Below, one piece after another: positions 1 to 6,693 of a stretch of DNA of 7,481 nt. The notes under the pieces were generated by a model. The model was not told where the DNA came from and ran no database searches. It was given only the letters and a program-made list of their open reading frames with translations. The DNA is taken from NCBI GenBank assembly GCA_017483425.1, contig JAFUWM010000132.1, forward strand, positions 1-7,481. Reading direction: 5' to 3'. Numbering within the stretch: the stretch's first letter is position 1; every line of letters starts with the position of its first letter. The translations under genes were made by a program, and so were the position numbers. The DNA comes from Lachnospiraceae bacterium (lineage in GTDB: Bacteria; Bacillota; Clostridia; Lachnospirales; Lachnospiraceae).

Positions 1-173
1 CTGCTGTCCTCCACGCTTTCAAGGAGGAAAGTATGCGAGCTGATGTTTAACAGTACCCTGAGCATCTCAACCGGTGTCCTCAGATCCGCCATAAGCTCTC
101 TTACTACCGGTATCCTTTTATAGCTGCCGCCAGCGGCAATATTTCTTATTTCTTCAAGTGATGTCTGTTTCAT
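1..173 (-). CDS. trpE: Anthranilate synthase component I, N-terminal fragment (runs off left edge)
   Basis: Only the first 57 residues are in the window. TrpE converts chorismate plus ammonia (from the TrpG glutaminase) to anthranilate, the first step of tryptophan biosynthesis in the cytoplasm. Visible hallmarks are the YKRIP stretch (residues 18-22), a TPVEML stretch followed by a hydrophobic helix, and LLESVEDS at residues 50-57. The LLES element is part of the tryptophan feedback-binding site in this family, which favours TrpE over the related PabB and suggests feedback inhibition. The ATG at 173 is the only plausible start, because an in-frame TGA lies a few codons upstream. No good Shine-Dalgarno sequence precedes it. 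The gene starts 35 bases after the decarboxylase stop, in the same direction. No terminator or Trp leader peptide is visible in that gap, so readthrough from the upstream unit is possible. The catalytic domain lies outside the window. Confidence 0.9.
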   Translation of the reverse strand, partial: MKQTSLEEIRNIAAGGSYKRIPVVRELMADLRTPVEMLRVLLNISSHTFLLESVEDS

Positions 174-208
174 AATGTATCTATGATATCAATGCTAAAG
201 GGATCCGG

Positions 209-1342
209 TCAAACGCTATCTGCCAAATTTATCCTGTATGCCTCTACAGCAGATCTTATCCTCCGGATTCCCGTTTCTTTAGATCTGATATATATTTCCG
301 GCATTCTTCTGGAAAGAAAAAGCAGAGGTCCTTCAGTAACCGAATATGCCCCTGTTCTCTTGAAACGAAGGATATCTCCGATCTTAACCTCATGGAGTTT
401 TATATTTCTCACGAGCACGTCAGCAGTCGTGCACAGACTCCCGCATATCATATAATCTCTTTCTTTCCCGTTTCCGTCTTGTTCTACCGGCGGTACCTTC
501 ATTGCGGCATTGGGTCCGAAATACTTCATCTGATGGGATCCGCCGTCGATAATAATATAATCCACATCGTCCACACTCTTAAGGTCTGTAACTGATGTCT
601 CATATGTTCCGCACGATGCGGCCATAAATCTTCCAAACTCAAGACTTAGCCTGCAGCGACCTGAAAGTTTTTTCAAAGCAGATGAAACGGAATCAAGAAG
701 TGCCATATCCTTTTCCTCACAGGCACTGTCTGTCCCTGCAAAATACTCAGCCGCAATCCCGGGGCCGTATTCCAGCATATCGCAGCTGAAGCCGTATTTA
801 TCCTCCAGCTCACTTATCACAGTATCTATTTGACATACATCAGCTTCTACCTGTTTCAGACTCTTTCCCGTACCCGAATAATAATGAATACCACATATAT
901 CAGGATTATCTTTATATACGTTTTCCTTTATGATCCCGACTATATCCTCTTTAACCATACCGAACTGATTTCCGCTTGTTAAACGGAGCAGCATTTTTAT
1001 GTTTCTTCCGGTTTTTTTTGCGGCTTCACTTATCAACTCATATTGCCTCATGCTTTCTGCCGTGATGATACCCGCTCCATACGAGATAGCATCCATTATA
1101 TCCTGCTCTTCCTTTACAAGCCCTGAATAGATTATCTTTTCCGGAGCTATGTCAAGCTCTTTACATATTTCAAGCTCTCCTGGACTGCATACTTCTATGC
1201 GGGATACCCAATCCGGCAGATAAGGCAGAAGAAAAGGATTTGCTTTTATTGAATATACAAGCGGTATTCCGGGCAGTGCATTTTGAATATCAGCGATCCT
1301 TTTGTTAAATATGTCAAGATCAAAAACATACGAAGGGGTCAT
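209..1342 (-). CDS. Fold-type III PLP-dependent amino acid decarboxylase (Orn/DAP/Arg decarboxylase family), carrier-protein-associated
   Basis: A 377-residue cytoplasmic enzyme of the ornithine/diaminopimelate/arginine decarboxylase family. Lys33 in YSIKANP is the expected PLP Schiff-base lysine at the start of the barrel. Other family marks are CSPGELE (52-58), GIHYYSGT with His153, EYGPG (191-195), the EFGR phosphate-binding region (235-238), Cys304 in GSLCTTADVL (active-site cysteine of the partner subunit) and Tyr333 in GAYS. All catalytic positions look intact. The length is slightly shorter than typical diaminopimelate decarboxylase (about 420). I chose the ATG at 1342, where the protein begins MTPSYVFDLD as relatives do. 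A longer frame begins with TTG at 1411 and would overlap the carrier-protein gene by 62 bases. An AGGAGG at 1358-1363 lies 15 bases upstream of the ATG. The carrier-protein gene ends 7 bases upstream, which suggests the substrate is an aminoacyl-carrier protein, as for BtrK. Lysine or polyamine synthesis from a free amino acid is the alternative. Confidence 0.88.
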   Translation of the reverse strand: MTPSYVFDLDIFNKRIADIQNALPGIPLVYSIKANPFLLPYLPDWVSRIEVCSPGELEICKELDIAPEKIIYSGLVKEEQDIMDAISYGAGIITAESMRQYELISEAAKKTGRNIKMLLRLTSGNQFGMVKEDIVGIIKENVYKDNPDICGIHYYSGTGKSLKQVEADVCQIDTVISELEDKYGFSCDMLEYGPGIAAEYFAGTDSACEEKDMALLDSVSSALKKLSGRCRLSLEFGRFMAASCGTYETSVTDLKSVDDVDYIIIDGGSHQMKYFGPNAAMKVPPVEQDGNGKERDYMICGSLCTTADVLVRNIKLHEVKIGDILRFKRTGAYSVTEGPLLFLSRRMPEIYIRSKETGIRRIRSAVEAYRINLADSV

Positions 1343-1349
1343 ACGGACT

Positions 1350-1589
1350 TTACTCTGCCTCCTCTTTAGCGGTTCTTTCAACAAGGGCTGTGATCGAATC
1401 AACCGAATCAAAATTTACTGCCGTGATTTCCTTAGCGCTTATCTCTATATCAAATTCATCGTTCAGCCTTGATATTATTCCGATAATATCAAAAGAATCA
1501 AGTATGTTTTCAGTGACCAGTGCCGTCTCGGTTTCATACTCAATATTAGATCTTATGTCGTACAATATTTCCAAAACCTTTTCACGCAT
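1350..1589 (-). CDS. Acyl carrier protein, stand-alone (DltC-like)
   Basis: A 79-residue, acidic, all-helical carrier protein. Ser32 in the motif ILDSFDIIGII (29-39) is the expected 4'-phosphopantetheine attachment site. It is followed by LNDEFDIEIS, the usual second-helix region of carrier domains. DSF instead of DSL is common in Dlt-type and other amino-acyl carriers. In the cell the protein would hold an acyl or aminoacyl thioester and present it to the MBOAT protein at the membrane, as DltC does for D-alanine. The start ATG at 1589 is preceded by AAGGTG about 8 bases upstream. The gene lies 41 bases after the MBOAT stop and 7 bases before the decarboxylase start, so it is sandwiched between the enzyme that could transfer its cargo and one that could modify it. 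A fatty acid synthase AcpP is unlikely, since no fas genes are near. No ligase or phosphopantetheinyl transferase is in the window. Confidence 0.9.
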   Translation of the reverse strand: MREKVLEILYDIRSNIEYETETALVTENILDSFDIIGIISRLNDEFDIEISAKEITAVNFDSVDSITALVERTAKEEAE

Positions 1590-1630
1590 TTTTCATTCAC
1601 CTTAACCCTTTCAGTTATTTAATATGTTCC

Positions 1631-3223
1631 TTAAAACTGCGCATAGATAAGATCCGCAGCATCATATCCCGTTCCATAGGCGCCTAATATGATCACGGCA
1701 AAAATACATATATACCAAAATCCGAACCTGACCGGTACAGGAAGAGCCTCAATCTTAGCTCTCAATGGAAATCCGAATTCTTTTAACGTCTCTACCGTTA
1801 TAACAACTATAAGGCCTGTCACAATCGCAAAATATCCGTACCGGTCAATGTTTATATTTTCAAGATTATTTATCATTATATCAAATCTCAGATCGGTAAA
1901 TATACTCTTAAACATCTCAAAGCCTTTTCCCAGTGTTTCAGCACGGAAAAACATTTCTCCGATCATCACTATAAACAGAAGCTTTATGTATCTGAAAACC
2001 CTGACAGGCACCGACGCTTCTGTAAGTCGCAGCTTTTCAAGCAGCCTTAAAAACATAGGTTCCATTATGTTTTCTATCATTATCAGTACAAAATAATACA
2101 TTCCGTAAAAAACATAGGTCCATCTGGGGCCATGCCAAAGTCCGTTTGAAAGCCATACAAAAAACAGAGCTATCGCGGGAGTCGTATACCTCGCAAATGA
2201 ATTTCTAAAGATTTTCCGCGCTTTATCGGAGATCTTTGCTGCATTTTTTGATAACGATATGGGATAAAAAATATAATCTCTGAAAAAAGTACCCAGTGTG
2301 ATATGCCACCTTCTCCAGAAATCCGACGCGTTTTTCGCATAAAACGGCTGTCTGAAATTCTCTGACAGCTTCACATTAAAGATTCTTGCGCTTCCTATGG
2401 CTATATCAATTGCTCCCGAAAAATCCATATACTCCTGTATGGTAAAGAAGAGCGCGCTGCAAAGTGCTACTCCCCCGTCCATGTACTCTCCCTCATACAG
2501 CGCATTTACCGCCGGAGCGATCTGATCCGCTATTACCAGCTTTTTGAAAAGCCCCCAGAGTATACGCTGATATCCTGTAGTCAGGTTATAACAGGCTATA
2601 TCCCTGCATTCAAAAAGACTGCCGGCTTCATTGTATCTGGTAATAGGCCCCTCTATCAGTTTCGGAAAAAAGGCCATGAACAGAAACATATTAAGCAGGC
2701 TCTTTTCAGCCTCCGTCTTTTCCCAGTATACATCCGATAAATACGCTATAGCTTCAAGTGTATAATACGATATGCCAACCGGAACTATAATGTTCAGCAT
2801 TTTCCAGTCAAACAAAACTCCTATGGTCTGTGTTATCCTGACTATGTTAAGCCCTATGAAATCAAGATATTTAAAAACAACCAGAACAAGCAAAAGGGTA
2901 ATTATTCCCAAAACAAGAGTCTTTTTTTTCTTTTTCTTTCTTGCTTTACGTTTGATGCTTTTATCGGAATTTATTTGCTCCAGCTTTTTTCCCAGTATCC
3001 ATACGAATACCGCCGTAATTATATTGGTTATGAGCAGTATTCCGCTAAGACTGAAAAAGAAGAACCAGCTGAAGATAAGCAGCACTGTCTTTCTCTTATT
3101 ACCGCGGGTAATCTGATACACAAAAGCCGAAACAGGAAGCAGCAGGGCAAAATACATCCATACTGTATAGGACAGATCCCCCCACCATTTGATAATACAA
3201 TCCACAAAATACTCTATATCCAT
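1631..3223 (-). CDS. MBOAT-family membrane-bound O-acyltransferase (DltB/AlgI-like)
   Basis: A 530-residue polytopic membrane protein that transfers an acyl or aminoacyl group across the membrane to an extracellular polymer. Hydrophobic segments occur at about 17-38, 46-80, 102-125 and 140-165, with several more in the second half. Family signatures are VPVGISYYTLEAIAYL (147-162), FFPKLIEGPITRY (185-197), the FWRRWHITL block with His307, and SNGLWHG with His364. The two conserved histidines are present, so it should be active. The length is closer to AlgI (about 520) than to DltB (about 400). Residues 91-101 form a Lys/Arg-rich cytoplasmic loop with six lysines in a row. The ATG at 3223 overlaps the TGA of the SGNH frame by one base (TGATG), with GAGGCGGGG 8 bases upstream, which indicates translational coupling. 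The pairing with an SGNH protein and a carrier protein favours Dlt-like aminoacylation. Polysaccharide acetylation (AlgI/AlgJ-like) is the alternative. Confidence 0.92.
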   Translation of the reverse strand: MDIEYFVDCIIKWWGDLSYTVWMYFALLLPVSAFVYQITRGNKRKTVLLIFSWFFFFSLSGILLITNIITAVFVWILGKKLEQINSDKSIKRKARKKKKKKTLVLGIITLLLVLVVFKYLDFIGLNIVRITQTIGVLFDWKMLNIIVPVGISYYTLEAIAYLSDVYWEKTEAEKSLLNMFLFMAFFPKLIEGPITRYNEAGSLFECRDIACYNLTTGYQRILWGLFKKLVIADQIAPAVNALYEGEYMDGGVALCSALFFTIQEYMDFSGAIDIAIGSARIFNVKLSENFRQPFYAKNASDFWRRWHITLGTFFRDYIFYPISLSKNAAKISDKARKIFRNSFARYTTPAIALFFVWLSNGLWHGPRWTYVFYGMYYFVLIMIENIMEPMFLRLLEKLRLTEASVPVRVFRYIKLLFIVMIGEMFFRAETLGKGFEMFKSIFTDLRFDIMINNLENINIDRYGYFAIVTGLIVVITVETLKEFGFPLRAKIEALPVPVRFGFWYICIFAVIILGAYGTGYDAADLIYAQF

Positions 3224-3480
3224 CAGTAAAGCCCCGCCTCATCGTAATCTGTATTCCATTGATTGTAATAGGCGTCCTTTCTGTGATCCTCCAGTTCATA
3301 ATTATTCCTTAAATAGTCTGAAACATAGGCAGTGACTTTCTTTGATCCTTCAAAATTCAAATGCTCCCCCCTGTCTTTTGTATCTGTCTCCCAGTTTATA
3401 CCCATCTCGTCAGTCATAAGATTCAGATCCAAAAACTCCAGACCATAACCATCCGCCCACTCCTGTACAGCTTCATGCAC
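3223..3480 (-). CDS. C-terminal part of the SGNH/DltD-like protein, in a shifted frame
   Basis: An 85-residue frame that continues the upstream SGNH protein after a one-base shift at a run of seven G. It carries the second half of the catalytic machinery: the Asp-His block DRGEHLNFEGSKK, with His at residue 40 of this frame (about residue 264 of the joined protein) and Asp residues at 33 and 36. Removing one G joins the two frames as ...NYDRGVHEAV..., giving a 309-residue protein of ordinary length for this class. The frame has no separate initiation signal beyond a GTG at 3480 that overlaps the stop of the upstream frame. Translation by re-initiation is therefore conceivable, but a lone 85-residue piece would lack the GDS nucleophile. 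Its TGA overlaps the ATG of the MBOAT gene. The reading could reflect a base-call error, a real mutation or a phase-variable tract. Confidence 0.72.
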   Translation of the reverse strand: MHEAVQEWADGYGLEFLDLNLMTDEMGINWETDTKDRGEHLNFEGSKKVTAYVSDYLRNNYELEDHRKDAYYNQWNTDYDEAGLY

Positions 3481-4153
3481 CCCCCCGGTCGTAATTCTTA
3501 GGACTCGGCATCGCCATTACCATCAACTCGATATCCTTTTCTTTACAGAAATCAACTATATCTGACAGATACTTTTTATTCAGAACGGGGATTTCAGGTT
3601 TTTCCGCTTCTTCACTCATATAATCCGCGTCCTTTGTATATGGATCAACATCATAAGACGGTTCGAAGCCTTTTAACAATGCTCCTTCATTTTTTTCATC
3701 CCCTGAAAATTTGAAAGCTTTATAAAAAGTATGGTAATGAAAGATCGGAAATAGCTTCTCGATAAAATTGGTGGGTATCGCATAGTCATCTTTGTACGGT
3801 GATGAAGCGGAGAACATCATATTCGGCTCCAGAACAATGATCCCGGGATGCTGCCTGGAATATGTTCCCTTAAGAAGAGCACACTGATCACATAGCCTCA
3901 TGGCGCCTTCACTCAGACAATACGAGGTAATGCCGCTTGTCCCCCATATCTGCAAAGGAGAAAGTCCCCTGAAAATCAGACTGTCCCCTGCAAACATCAC
4001 ATCTATCGTATCGTCCTTTTCGGTTCCGATGTTTGCCAGTTTTCGATCCGTATTTATTATATCGTAAACCTCTCCTCCCGATGGTTTGACTGCCATGGAA
4101 GCAGCTGCTAACAATATAATAAAAAAAGTCCAGAATAATACTATGTTTTTCAC
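3473..4153 (-). CDS. SGNH/GDSL-hydrolase-like, membrane-anchored DltD-like protein, N-terminal part (frame broken)
   Basis: A 226-residue frame that begins with an uncleaved signal or anchor segment (residues 3-22, VLFWTFFIILLAAAS), followed by an extracytoplasmic SGNH-like domain. The first block is VMFAGDSLIFRGLSP with Ser58 in GDS. A hydrophobic strand, IIVLEPN (105-111), follows. The frame stops in ...NYDRGGA at a G7 run, leaving the catalytic Asp-His block in the next frame. As read, the product is truncated and probably inactive. Proteins of this type (DltD, AlgJ/AlgX-like) work with an MBOAT partner to pass acyl groups to wall or exopolysaccharide polymers. The start is a GTG at 4153, two bases after the TAA of the EAL gene, and it places the anchor at the N-terminus. 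The Shine-Dalgarno sequence is weak, so coupled translation with the EAL gene is likely. The exact family (DltD, DHHW or another SGNH group) cannot be fixed by eye. Confidence 0.8.
   Translation of the reverse strand: MKNIVLFWTFFIILLAAASMAVKPSGGEVYDIINTDRKLANIGTEKDDTIDVMFAGDSLIFRGLSPLQIWGTSGITSYCLSEGAMRLCDQCALLKGTYSRQHPGIIVLEPNMMFSASSPYKDDYAIPTNFIEKLFPIFHYHTFYKAFKFSGDEKNEGALLKGFEPSYDVDPYTKDADYMSEEAEKPEIPVLNKKYLSDIVDFCKEKDIELMVMAMPSPKNYDRGGA
3480..3486 (-). repeat. G7 homopolymer tract at the frame break of the SGNH gene
   Basis: On the coding strand seven consecutive G (read as C7 on the plus strand) follow the codon GAC and CC. With seven G the frame ends in CGG GGG GGT GCA TGA. With six G it reads CGG GGG GTG CAT GAA and continues for 84 more codons after GTG, including the catalytic histidine. 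Such tracts are prone to slipped-strand length change and to base-calling errors. Confidence 0.85.
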
Positions 4154-4155
4154 TT

Positions 4156-6693
4156 TTAATCCGCTTTCAGTTTTTTTTCTGTTTCCTCATACATGACCTG
4201 CAGGTCTTTTGTCTTTGAAAACAGTGAATAAGCGCTGTTTAAGAATATCGAACACGGCACTCCGTCTATGTCGCCGATATTCTCCGTTAACTTCTCGATC
4301 TCCGATATTGTCTGAGTGACCTCGTCCTCGTCCTCGATCTGTCTCACAAGCATGAAATGATCAGTATAGAGCCTGCCTGCTATCCCTTTAACTCCTACAA
4401 CCTGCTGTATACATGCTGATATCTTTTTAAGGAGATGAGCCACCCACTCATGTCCGTAGTTCTCGCTGAACAGATGGAAATGGCTGACATCAAACATTAC
4501 CATCACGAAATCCGCCTTGTCAAGCGCGTACCCGTCCTGATATCTAAGCAGAGACTCCATAAGCCCCAGGAAGTTCAAAGCCCCTGTAGTCGGGTCGTTC
4601 TGTATGAGCTGCTTTATCTCTATATCCCTGCTCTTCTGATCGGTGACATCAAGGAAATATCCCATGAGACCTATGATCTCGCCGTCCTTGTATAAGGGCA
4701 TCTTGCTTGCGAGGATGTTTCTGATCTCACCCCTGCATATGCAGGTACCGGGAACCAGATAGGTCTGCCCCTCTCCCGCGAGCACCTTTTCTTCGTCGGC
4801 TTTATAAGGCTCGGGATCCACATGCCAGCCCATATCCTCATCGGTTTTTCCTATGAGCTCATTCTCCGAAGCGATCCCGTAATACTCGAGGAATTTCTTG
4901 TTCACGCCTATAAAGCGCCTGTTCTTATCCTTCCAGAAAAAGCCTGTATCAGAGTTATTGCGGAAATTATTCCAGAGAACCTCCGATGTGATACTTCCGT
5001 CCTTATCCATTGCCTTCTCTTCATTGACCGGTACCGAAGAATCCCCGTGAAGCCTTGCCACCGCCTCCGGTGACAGCCTTCTGAAGCATGACAGCACTCT
5101 CCTCTCGCTCTTATCCCCGTCAAACAGGAAAGAATACAGAGACCACACATAGGTACCGCCTGTGACCTTCGTCCTGAAAGGAGCCGAGATATGCCTTGTG
5201 GGACTGTCGGCTATCCTTTTTTCTATCGTGTCAAGATCCGAAAACTGTATGAATTTCTCCCTGTCCTCAGGGTATATTTCCTGCTCTGCGTAATCCCTTA
5301 ATTCGTCCTTTGCGGGTATTTTATTATACTCATGTGCAGTTTGTATGCTACTGAAAATTGTCTCCGAAAAACCGGTATTAAGGTTTACAAGGGTTATCAT
5401 TTCATATATCGAGCATAAACTCCTCATATGCTCGGACAATAAAGAGCTCCTCGACAAAAGAGCGTCATCGGACAGATTGTGCAGGATGCAGAGAAACGCG
5501 TTCCCGCCGGGATACCCCGCGATAGACCTCACCTGCGCGTAACAGTATTTCTTCCCGCGTATGAAATCAAGGCCTACTACCTCTCCCGACTCCTTCGCGC
5601 TCATGATCATGGAGAGAAATTTGTCACGCAGGGGAGATCCGCCTTTTGAAAACTCCTCTTCGATACTCTCAAGGGATTCCTCACCCAAATCACTTATCGT
5701 AGCCTTATAGCTTTCATTGGCAAACAGATAGTGTATCCTGCCCTCGGCATACTCTACAAAGGCAATGGGAATCTGCCCGTCCGAATACGCTATTTCGCCG
5801 TCTTTTCTCCCTGCTGTCTGCAAAGGTGTGGCGCTTAATACGTTGATCTTCCCGATATCATGGTAGTACTGACGTTTCAGGGGAGACTCCAGATTGAAGC
5901 CTCTTTCTTTCAGATAATCAAGACATTCTTTGTACGGCATGGGCTTTCCGATAAAGTAACCCTGGGCTTTCTCGCAGCCGATGCTCTTTAAGAACTCAAA
6001 CTGCTCCTCTGTCTCAACGCCCTCCGCAAGCGTATGGACACCGATCCTTTTTGACATATCCACGACGGATTTCACTATCTCCCTTGAGCGGTCATTGAAG
6101 TCCCTCAAAAAGACCATATCTATCTTCAAAGTATCAAAACGATAGTCCTTGAGCACATTAAGAGAGGAATACCCGCTTCCGAAGTCGTCCATCCATACCC
6201 TTAAGCCCCTGTCCCAGAACCGATCTATGACCTCATGCATACGGATCTCGTCATTGTCCATCATGCTCTCTGTGATCTCGACCCTCAGCGCATCCCTGGG
6301 TACCTTATGCTCCTTCATCTCCTCTTCAATGATCTCATGCACGTCCATGAGATTGAAATCAAGGCGCGAAAGATTGAATGACACGGTTACTATCCTGTCA
6401 TCCTCCGTCATTGAGCGGGCGTAGTCATCACAGATCCTGTGGATGATATGACTGTCAAGCTTATGTATGAGTCTGGCCTCTTCAAGCGTTCCGATAAAAT
6501 CATCCGGAGGAAACATCCCGTATTCCGGATCTATCCATCTGGCGAGAGCCTCCATACCGCAGATCTCCCCGGTAAGGGTACGGGCCACAGGCTGATAATA
6601 GGCAATGATCCATCCCTCGGATATAGCCCTGTCAATATTATCGATAATATATCTTTTTAGCTCTTCTCCCTTTGGCCTGATCTTTTCCGGCAT
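4156..6693 (-). CDS. EAL-PAS-GGDEF(degenerate) protein, probable cyclic-di-GMP phosphodiesterase
   Basis: An 845-residue soluble protein. The EAL domain is N-terminal (about 12-265) and has all key residues of active c-di-GMP phosphodiesterases: Glu48 (EAL), Asn107, Glu142 (ITES), Asp169-Asp170 in DDFGSGYSSL, Lys190 (LKID), Glu227 in AEGVET and Gln244. It should hydrolyse c-di-GMP to pGpG. Residues about 275-545 look like two diverged PAS-like modules (IAYSDGQIPIAFVEY; IYPEDREKF). A clearer PAS domain lies at about 570-690 (NSDTGFFWKDKNRRFIGVN and MGYFLDVTD). The last 151 residues are a GGDEF domain in which the signature is YTDHF (776-780), so cyclase activity is unlikely and a regulatory role is more plausible. 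The order EAL first, GGDEF last is the reverse of the common arrangement. The ATG at 6693 has AGGGGGG 7 bases upstream. No membrane segment is seen. The gene ends two bases before the SGNH gene, which puts it first in the surface-modification unit. Confidence 0.92.
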   Translation of the reverse strand: MPEKIRPKGEELKRYIIDNIDRAISEGWIIAYYQPVARTLTGEICGMEALARWIDPEYGMFPPDDFIGTLEEARLIHKLDSHIIHRICDDYARSMTEDDRIVTVSFNLSRLDFNLMDVHEIIEEEMKEHKVPRDALRVEITESMMDNDEIRMHEVIDRFWDRGLRVWMDDFGSGYSSLNVLKDYRFDTLKIDMVFLRDFNDRSREIVKSVVDMSKRIGVHTLAEGVETEEQFEFLKSIGCEKAQGYFIGKPMPYKECLDYLKERGFNLESPLKRQYYHDIGKINVLSATPLQTAGRKDGEIAYSDGQIPIAFVEYAEGRIHYLFANESYKATISDLGEESLESIEEEFSKGGSPLRDKFLSMIMSAKESGEVVGLDFIRGKKYCYAQVRSIAGYPGGNAFLCILHNLSDDALLSRSSLLSEHMRSLCSIYEMITLVNLNTGFSETIFSSIQTAHEYNKIPAKDELRDYAEQEIYPEDREKFIQFSDLDTIEKRIADSPTRHISAPFRTKVTGGTYVWSLYSFLFDGDKSERRVLSCFRRLSPEAVARLHGDSSVPVNEEKAMDKDGSITSEVLWNNFRNNSDTGFFWKDKNRRFIGVNKKFLEYYGIASENELIGKTDEDMGWHVDPEPYKADEEKVLAGEGQTYLVPGTCICRGEIRNILASKMPLYKDGEIIGLMGYFLDVTDQKSRDIEIKQLIQNDPTTGALNFLGLMESLLRYQDGYALDKADFVMVMFDVSHFHLFSENYGHEWVAHLLKKISACIQQVVGVKGIAGRLYTDHFMLVRQIEDEDEVTQTISEIEKLTENIGDIDGVPCSIFLNSAYSLFSKTKDLQVMYEETEKKLKAD

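Noticed and set aside
1..173. Assignment of the left-edge gene to pabB
   Set aside because: YKRIP, the TPVEML helix and LLESVEDS fit TrpE better. PabB usually lacks this early LLES context.
209..1342. Housekeeping lysA (diaminopimelate decarboxylase)
   Set aside because: Catalytic motifs are shared, but the CTTAD cysteine block, the shorter length and the neighbouring carrier-protein gene point to a specialised decarboxylase. It cannot be fully excluded without a tree.
1343..1411. A 23-residue N-terminal extension of the decarboxylase starting at 1411
   Set aside because: It begins with TTG, lacks a ribosome binding site, overlaps the carrier-protein gene by 62 bases and does not look like the family. 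The ATG at 1342 gives the expected N-terminus.
1689..2096. Plus-strand open frame of 135 codons inside the MBOAT gene
   Set aside because: It is antisense to a well-supported gene, has no recognisable domain and has no ribosome binding site. It is a shadow of the opposite frame.
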